DNA from: Chitinophaga pinensis
Lineage (GTDB): Bacteria; Bacteroidota; Bacteroidia; NS11-12g; UBA955
Assembly: GCA_945888525.1 (NCBI GenBank)
Contig: CAMDAF010000024.1
Location: 1 to 38,894, forward strand
DNA length: 38,894 nt
Direction: 5' to 3'
Shown here in pieces: positions 33,781 through 38,894 of this stretch; position 1 is the first letter of the stretch; every line of letters begins with the position of its first letter. The translations under genes and the position numbers were made by a program. The notes under the pieces are model-generated. The model was not told the origin of the DNA and made no database searches. It saw only the letters and a program-made list of their open reading frames with translations.

Positions 33781-36468
33781 ATGCTTGACTTTTTTAAATT
33801 AGTTTTGTGCAAAATTCGCATTTTAAATTTGTTTAATCTATTGTCGCAAACTATATATCTCCGTCATTTACTGTGGATAATACAAATAGCGTGCTGCATT
33901 TTGTACACAAATAATGTTAATGCGAAGAATGCCAGTGATTCAAGCAAATCAAATACTTTAGATACATTCAGAATTTCTAAAGATGCCTTAGACGCTATAA
34001 TTGAATACCATGCAGATGATTCAACATATTTTGATTTAGCAAATCGAAAAGCCTACTTATGGGGAAATGCTCGAGTAAAATATGAGGGAATGGACTTAAA
34101 AGCATATCTTATTGTGGTTGACTTTGGGAAACGAGAATTGTATGCCAAGGGCAGAATAAATGATAGCACCGGTAAGTATGTTGGCCGTCCATTGTTTAAT
34201 GATGGCGAAAGGGAAACTGAGGCCGACACAATGATCTATAATTTTGACACTAAGAGAGGTAGAACATACGGCATTGCCATGAAGGAGGGCGATGGTTATA
34301 TTTTGTGCAACAAAGTATTCAGGGACAATGATAACAGTATTTATAGTGATTTAGGAAAGTACACAACCTGTAACAATAAAACCCATCCTCACTTTTATTT
34401 GCAATCTAGAAATTTAAAAATAATTCCCGATAAAAAAATAATTTTTGGTCCTTCTAATCTTGTAATTGAAGAAATACCAACGCCTCTTTATTTGCCATTT
34501 GGATTGTTCCCAACAAAAAAAGGAGAGAAATCTGGTTTAATACCTTTTGAGTATGGCAGCAGTGGTCTTTATGGACCATATTTAAGAAATTTAGGTTATC
34601 ACTTTGCCATTAATGATTATTTAGATCAAAGTATAACAGGCGATTTATATTTTAGAGGAAGTTGGCGAATAGCCTCAAATACCAGGTATGTAAAGCGCTA
34701 TAAATACAATGGAAATTTTAATTTAGAATTTTCAAAATATTTAAATGGCGAAAGGGAAGATTTGAATTTCAAACAAAATACAACTAGAACTTTCCGTTTG
34801 GCATGGCGACACAATCAAGATCCAAAAGCAAAACCTGGATCTTCTTTTTCTTCCAATGTTGACATACAAAAGAACAATGCCTCGAGGTTAAACTCATTAA
34901 ATGCCTCTACAATTGTTACAAATGAATTCGGCTCATCTGTTTCATACTCAAAAACTTTAGTTCCAAATAAACTTGATTTAAGACTAAGTGCTTTGCATAG
35001 GCAGAATACGAGCACACATTCATTTTCAATGACCTTGCCTAACTTAACTTTAAGTATGCAAAGGGTTACCCCCTTTTCTAAGCCAAATGCCTATGGGAAA
35101 TACAAATGGTTCAAAGATTTTGGCGTAAGTTATATCGTTGAAATGGAGAATAGAATTGATACAAAAGACAGCATCTTTTTCTCAGGTAAACCATTGGAGT
35201 CAATTATTCCTGGGTTTTCAATCAATTCTCCAATATCATTGAAGCCAAGCGATGGATTCAAGCAAGGCGTAATTCATTCAATTCCGATCACTCTTGGTTC
35301 TTACAAGTTCTTAAAACAGCATTTTTCGCTTACTCCAACAGTATCTTATCGTGAATTTTGGTACTTTAGAACCATAGAAAAACAATGGAACAGTGCTTTA
35401 GAAAAGTTAGATACCATTTACCATAATGACTTTAGTCGAGCTTCAGATTATAGTGCCAATGTAGCAATAGCCACTCAAATTTTTGGAACCATGCAGTTTG
35501 CCTCTGGTAAAGTTAGTGCAATCCGGCACAATATAACGCCGCAATTAAGCTTTAGTTATAGACCCGATTATGCCAGTGAAAAATTTGGATATTACAAAAC
35601 GGTACAATCTGATACCGGGAAAGGTAAAACAACATACAGTATCTATGAACAAGGAATTAAAGGCTCTCCTCAACCAGGCGCCAGTGGTTTAATGAACTTT
35701 TTAATTATCAATAAGCTTCAGGCCAAAGTTTTTAAGAAAACAGATTCTACTGCCAAATATGAAAATGTTACATGGATAGAAAACTTTAATATCAGCGGTA
35801 ATTATAACTTTTTAGCGGATACTCAGAAACTCTCAAAAATTAGTATAACTGGCTTTACTAAAATATTCAAACAAGTTAGCTTAAACGCAAATGCAGTTCT
35901 AAATCCGTACGCTAAAAAGGCAATTAGCAATGGCAAAGAGTTTTACTTAAATACCTTGGAATGGTCTGATTCTAGGCGAATTGGTACTTGGACCAACGCA
36001 ACCGTTCAGTTGGCATCAGGCATAAATGCAGATATGTTCCGTAAGAAGAAGTCAAATGATACCAGTGGATTAATTAAATCTGAAAAGGATAAACAAGAGT
36101 ATGCTGAAATGATGGGCAATCCCTATGCTTATGTCAACTTTGATTTGCCATGGAGCATAAATGTCAATTATTCATTGATTTATAATAGAAGCAATTTTAA
36201 ATCATTATATACCCAAACATTTAATTTGAGAGGAGATTTTAATTTAACCCCAAAATGGAAAATTGGTTGCAGCTCTGGTTATGATTTTGGCCAGAAAAAG
36301 ATTGCTTATACTCAATTTGACATCAGTAGGCTGTTGCACTGTTGGGCCCTTAATTTCTCATGGATTCCTGACGGTATAAGAAAGAGTTTTACGTTCTCTT
36401 TAAAGGTAAATAGTGGCATGCTGCAGAGCTTGAAAGTTGATAAGAAGCGCAATTGGTTTGACCAGTAA
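33781..36468 (+). CDS. lptD: LptD-like outer-membrane LPS assembly protein
   Basis: LptD forms the outer-membrane barrel that inserts lipopolysaccharide into the outer leaflet. From the ATG at 33781 this protein has 895 residues. A hydrophobic signal segment (LLWIIQIACCILYTNNVNA) precedes the mature N-terminus. An OstA/LptA-like domain follows, with YFDLANRKAYLWGNARVKYE and GRPLFNDGERETEADTMIYN. Then come TPLYLPFGLFPTKKGEKSGL and a long region of alternating aromatic strands suited to a barrel. TAGTTTTG at 33800-33807 looks like a -7 element inside this start, so initiation at TTG 33829 or 33841 is also possible. The divergent amidase starts only 13 bp away. An LPS export function fits the polysaccharide locus nearby. 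Confidence 0.85.
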   Translation: MLDFFKLVLCKIRILNLFNLLSQTIYLRHLLWIIQIACCILYTNNVNAKNASDSSKSNTLDTFRISKDALDAIIEYHADDSTYFDLANRKAYLWGNARVKYEGMDLKAYLIVVDFGKRELYAKGRINDSTGKYVGRPLFNDGERETEADTMIYNFDTKRGRTYGIAMKEGDGYILCNKVFRDNDNSIYSDLGKYTTCNNKTHPHFYLQSRNLKIIPDKKIIFGPSNLVIEEIPTPLYLPFGLFPTKKGEKSGLIPFEYGSSGLYGPYLRNLGYHFAINDYLDQSITGDLYFRGSWRIASNTRYVKRYKYNGNFNLEFSKYLNGEREDLNFKQNTTRTFRLAWRHNQDPKAKPGSSFSSNVDIQKNNASRLNSLNASTIVTNEFGSSVSYSKTLVPNKLDLRLSALHRQNTSTHSFSMTLPNLTLSMQRVTPFSKPNAYGKYKWFKDFGVSYIVEMENRIDTKDSIFFSGKPLESIIPGFSINSPISLKPSDGFKQGVIHSIPITLGSYKFLKQHFSLTPTVSYREFWYFRTIEKQWNSALEKLDTIYHNDFSRASDYSANVAIATQIFGTMQFASGKVSAIRHNITPQLSFSYRPDYASEKFGYYKTVQSDTGKGKTTYSIYEQGIKGSPQPGASGLMNFLIINKLQAKVFKKTDSTAKYENVTWIENFNISGNYNFLADTQKLSKISITGFTKIFKQVSLNANAVLNPYAKKAISNGKEFYLNTLEWSDSRRIGTWTNATVQLASGINADMFRKKKSNDTSGLIKSEKDKQEYAEMMGNPYAYVNFDLPWSINVNYSLIYNRSNFKSLYTQTFNLRGDFNLTPKWKIGCSSGYDFGQKKIAYTQFDISRLLHCWALNFSWIPDGIRKSFTFSLKVNSGMLQSLKVDKKRNWFDQ

Positions 36469-36470
36469 GC

Positions 36471-38894
36471 TTACCTTATAATTCTAATTACACCTTCAAT
36501 TTTATCGTCAGATTTTACATCTGAGTTCTTGCTTTTCAAATTTAAAATATAATAATACGTGCCGTCTGGCAGCATATCTCCATTGTTTTTTAGACGGCCA
36601 TTCCAACAACCATCGGGCAAAACACCATTAAAAACCAGTATTCCCCATCGGTTATAAATCCAAATTTCAGCTTCATCGCAGTTGGGCGTTATTCCACCTA
36701 TTGTGTAGCAATCATTGGTATTGTCACTATTTGGGGTAAATACATTTGGTATTTTTATTGTCGAACTAGGATTGCTAAACAACGACAACTGTAAAACTTG
36801 CGTATCAATGCAACTGCTGCTTGGATGTGTTACCGTGAGCAATACTTTATAAATGCCATCCTTATAAAATCTATGTTTTGGATTTTTATCTGTGTTTATA
36901 ATCGAACTATCGCCAAAATCCCACTTTGATGAATCGTAATCTTTTGATTTGTTTTTGAATGTAAATTCATTGCTGCATTCTTCTGTTTCGAATTCATAAT
37001 CAGCGGTCGGCATTTCCTTAACCGTTATATATGTGGAATCAAATGCAGAAATATTACAAGAAAAAGAGTCAATTGAACTTAATTTTACTTTATAAACGCC
37101 GGGATTTGTATAGGTGTGAATCGGATTTTTGCTGGTGTCGATCGGAGAGCCGTCGCCGAAATCCCAAAAGAATTTATTCGCTTTTCTGCTCTGGTTGGTA
37201 AATACGACCCTTAAATCTTCGCATCCACTTGTTGGGTTTGCTATAAATTTTGCATTGACTTCAAAGTTGATTTGAAAATCAATTTTAAATGAGGCATTGC
37301 TGCATCGTGGACTAAGATTTTTCTTAAATGGAGCCTTGTTGCTTATAGGAAAATCGTCATAATGATTTCCAGGTTCTGGACAACTTGAGCAGACCGATTG
37401 GTAAACGACACCCTTTTTGTCAAATCTTGAAGTTCCACCATCCACATGGTCTTCTGTCAAATTTCCACCATAATAAGAAGCAAAAAGCAAGCTGCTGGCG
37501 TTTTTACTTAAAACCAAAATATAAAAATCGTTGTTGTCGGTTGTTTTCTGGATGGCATCAGAGCTTATCTGCAAACCTTGGGTTGTTAAGGAATGCAGTC
37601 CATTAATATCAATTGGACTACCCCAACCTGAAAAATAAATATTGTCACATTTATCAACTAAAAATGCTGATGGTGCAATCTCAGGATCAAATGTTCGATT
37701 CCCAAAAGTGGTTGATAAATTCATAACACTTATATTTGGCGATAAACGCAAAATAAACTGCCCAGTCTTATCTTTACCATATGTTTTTGCGGTGCGTAAA
37801 ATATAGCCCTCTGTTTGCCCTGCAGCATAAACTTGCCCACTAGCATCTATGTCTAAAAAATATACTTGATCATAGCTGCCGGTTCCTAGGTATGTGCTAT
37901 TTATTAGCTTTCCCTTAAGAGAAAGTTTAGCAATAAAACCGTCTGCCTTTCCGCCATTATAATTGTTTTGATATCCATTAACTGCAAATGACATTGCGGT
38001 GCTTGAAGTGCCTCCTCCAATATAAACAAAAGTGTCGTAAAGTCTAATGCTGTACATGGCATCATCTCCATTGCCGCCGAAATAGGTGCTAAACCTGAGC
38101 GCGCTTAATTGTTTGTCTAAACTAAATATGCATCCATCTTGTGCTGAGGCTCTTGCCATTTGGATGGCTTTTGAAATTGGAAAACTATTGCTGTTGGTTG
38201 TGGAAGCAATATAAACATTGTTTGCTGTATCTACGGCAATATCTCCTCTAAAATCGTCCGAATAATTGTATCTAAGCGAGTTGGTGTTAAGTCCATCATT
38301 TCCAGGTCCACCAATTAAAGTGCCAGCCAATAAGCTCGATCCATCTTCAGAAAGTTTTGTCACAAAAATATCTGTTCCGCCGTTATGCGTGACATCAAAA
38401 CCGCTGGTATCAGTTGGAAAGTCGGGCGAATAACAAGTGCCCATTACCAATAAATTGTCTTGATGGTCGACCACCAAACTGTGCGGATATTCATCTCTAC
38501 TTCCGCCTAAATAGGTGCTGTAAAGAAGGGTAGTGCCAGCGCTATCATATTTGTTAATGCCAATATCACAGGGTAAGTTTGCTGGTGCCTGACCTACACC
38601 ACCAGCATACACAGTTTGAAATGCGCCTGGAGTGACCGGAAACGGACCGCCATTGCTGCCTGTTCCGCCATCTACTATGCCTCCTGCGTACAAATGTGAT
38701 TTAGAATCGTATGTTGCTGTAAAACCAAAATTATCGCCCTGGCTACCACTGTATGTTGAGAAAACTAAAATCGGGTCAATTACCAATTCAAAGGCTTCGT
38801 TATATTCGGAAAGTGAATACGAGAGTTCAAATTTTTGCTTGTTTTTTTTTAAAACGTAGTTGCATTCAACGAGCACCGTATCGTTGTTTATGAT
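36471..38894 (-). CDS. Secreted SBBP/PKD protein with type B sorting domain (partial, 5' end missing)
   Basis: The frame is open to the window edge. The GTG at 38876 is internal, because coding sequence continues upstream as INNDTVLVEC, so the N-terminus is missing. The visible 808 residues contain LVIDPILVFSTYSGSQGDN, then many SBBP-like beta-propeller repeats (pattern STYLGG followed by D and G-x-x-Y). Two PKD domains follow, with WDFGDGSPIDTSKNPIHTYT and WDFGDSSIINTDKNPKHRF. A C-terminal domain has IPNVFTPNSDNTNDC, IYNRWGILVF and GTYYYIL, ending VIRIIR, as in gliding-motility-associated type B sorting domains. Such proteins leave by the type IX secretion system and stay at the surface or are released. 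The specific function is unknown. Confidence 0.9.
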   Translation of the reverse strand: MINNDTVLVECNYVLKKNKQKFELSYSLSEYNEAFELVIDPILVFSTYSGSQGDNFGFTATYDSKSHLYAGGIVDGGTGSNGGPFPVTPGAFQTVYAGGVGQAPANLPCDIGINKYDSAGTTLLYSTYLGGSRDEYPHSLVVDHQDNLLVMGTCYSPDFPTDTSGFDVTHNGGTDIFVTKLSEDGSSLLAGTLIGGPGNDGLNTNSLRYNYSDDFRGDIAVDTANNVYIASTTNSNSFPISKAIQMARASAQDGCIFSLDKQLSALRFSTYFGGNGDDAMYSIRLYDTFVYIGGGTSSTAMSFAVNGYQNNYNGGKADGFIAKLSLKGKLINSTYLGTGSYDQVYFLDIDASGQVYAAGQTEGYILRTAKTYGKDKTGQFILRLSPNISVMNLSTTFGNRTFDPEIAPSAFLVDKCDNIYFSGWGSPIDINGLHSLTTQGLQISSDAIQKTTDNNDFYILVLSKNASSLLFASYYGGNLTEDHVDGGTSRFDKKGVVYQSVCSSCPEPGNHYDDFPISNKAPFKKNLSPRCSNASFKIDFQINFEVNAKFIANPTSGCEDLRVVFTNQSRKANKFFWDFGDGSPIDTSKNPIHTYTNPGVYKVKLSSIDSFSCNISAFDSTYITVKEMPTADYEFETEECSNEFTFKNKSKDYDSSKWDFGDSSIINTDKNPKHRFYKDGIYKVLLTVTHPSSSCIDTQVLQLSLFSNPSSTIKIPNVFTPNSDNTNDCYTIGGITPNCDEAEIWIYNRWGILVFNGVLPDGCWNGRLKNNGDMLPDGTYYYILNLKSKNSDVKSDDKIEGVIRIIR

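Overview
The window comes from a low-GC member of the Bacteroidota. The evidence is a C-terminal type B sorting (gliding-motility-associated) domain at 36471-38894, promoters of the TTG-N17-23-TAnnTTTG type instead of -35/-10 boxes, a split MetH behind a SAM-I riboswitch, and a LptD-like outer-membrane protein. It appears to be chromosomal. No tRNA, rRNA, CRISPR array, transposase or phage gene is visible.

Layout. (1) 1-27011 is most of a surface-polysaccharide (O-antigen or capsule) locus. It opens with the tail of an asparagine-synthase-like protein and a GT4 glycosyltransferase. Next comes a dTDP-3-amino-3,6-dideoxyhexose block: fdtA/qdtA-like isomerase, a broken fdtC-like acetyltransferase, and fdtB-like transaminase. 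A membrane-anchored GT2, a decayed gene and another GT4 follow. (2) 6398-11916 is the core of the locus, a tight nonulosonic-acid module: NeuB-like synthase, NeuC-like 2-epimerase, PP-loop N-acetyl sugar amidotransferase, HisF-like and HisH-like ammonia-supply subunits, and NeuA-like CMP-sugar synthetase. Together they predict a CMP-activated, amidine-bearing nonulosonate. (3) 11906-16260 holds tailoring and transfer functions: a membrane O-acyltransferase, a GT-B-like protein with sialyltransferase-like HP and GST motifs, a methyltransferase and a NodB-like deacetylase. (4) 16250-27011 holds a frameshifted GT4, a cupin-like unknown, several GT4 enzymes, a membrane protein, an O-antigen polymerase/ligase on the opposite strand, a WcaF-like acetyltransferase and a GT2. 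No flippase or initiating transferase is visible, so the locus continues to the left of the window.

(5) 27037-38894 is housekeeping and envelope: uvrA (minus), then divergently metH (plus) behind a SAM-I riboswitch, an N-acetylmuramoyl-L-alanine amidase (minus), a LptD-like LPS assembly protein (plus), and a large secreted SBBP/PKD protein (minus) cut by the window edge.

Most locus genes overlap or abut, so they are probably transcribed in long operons. Internal promoters are suggested near 17684 and at 23398-23434. The second is a near-palindrome with -7 elements facing both ways, between the polymerase and the next glycosyltransferase. Three locus genes are broken (1941-2674, 4801-5182, 16250-17576), while the housekeeping genes are intact. 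This points to ongoing decay or variation of the glycan, unless the lesions are assembly errors.
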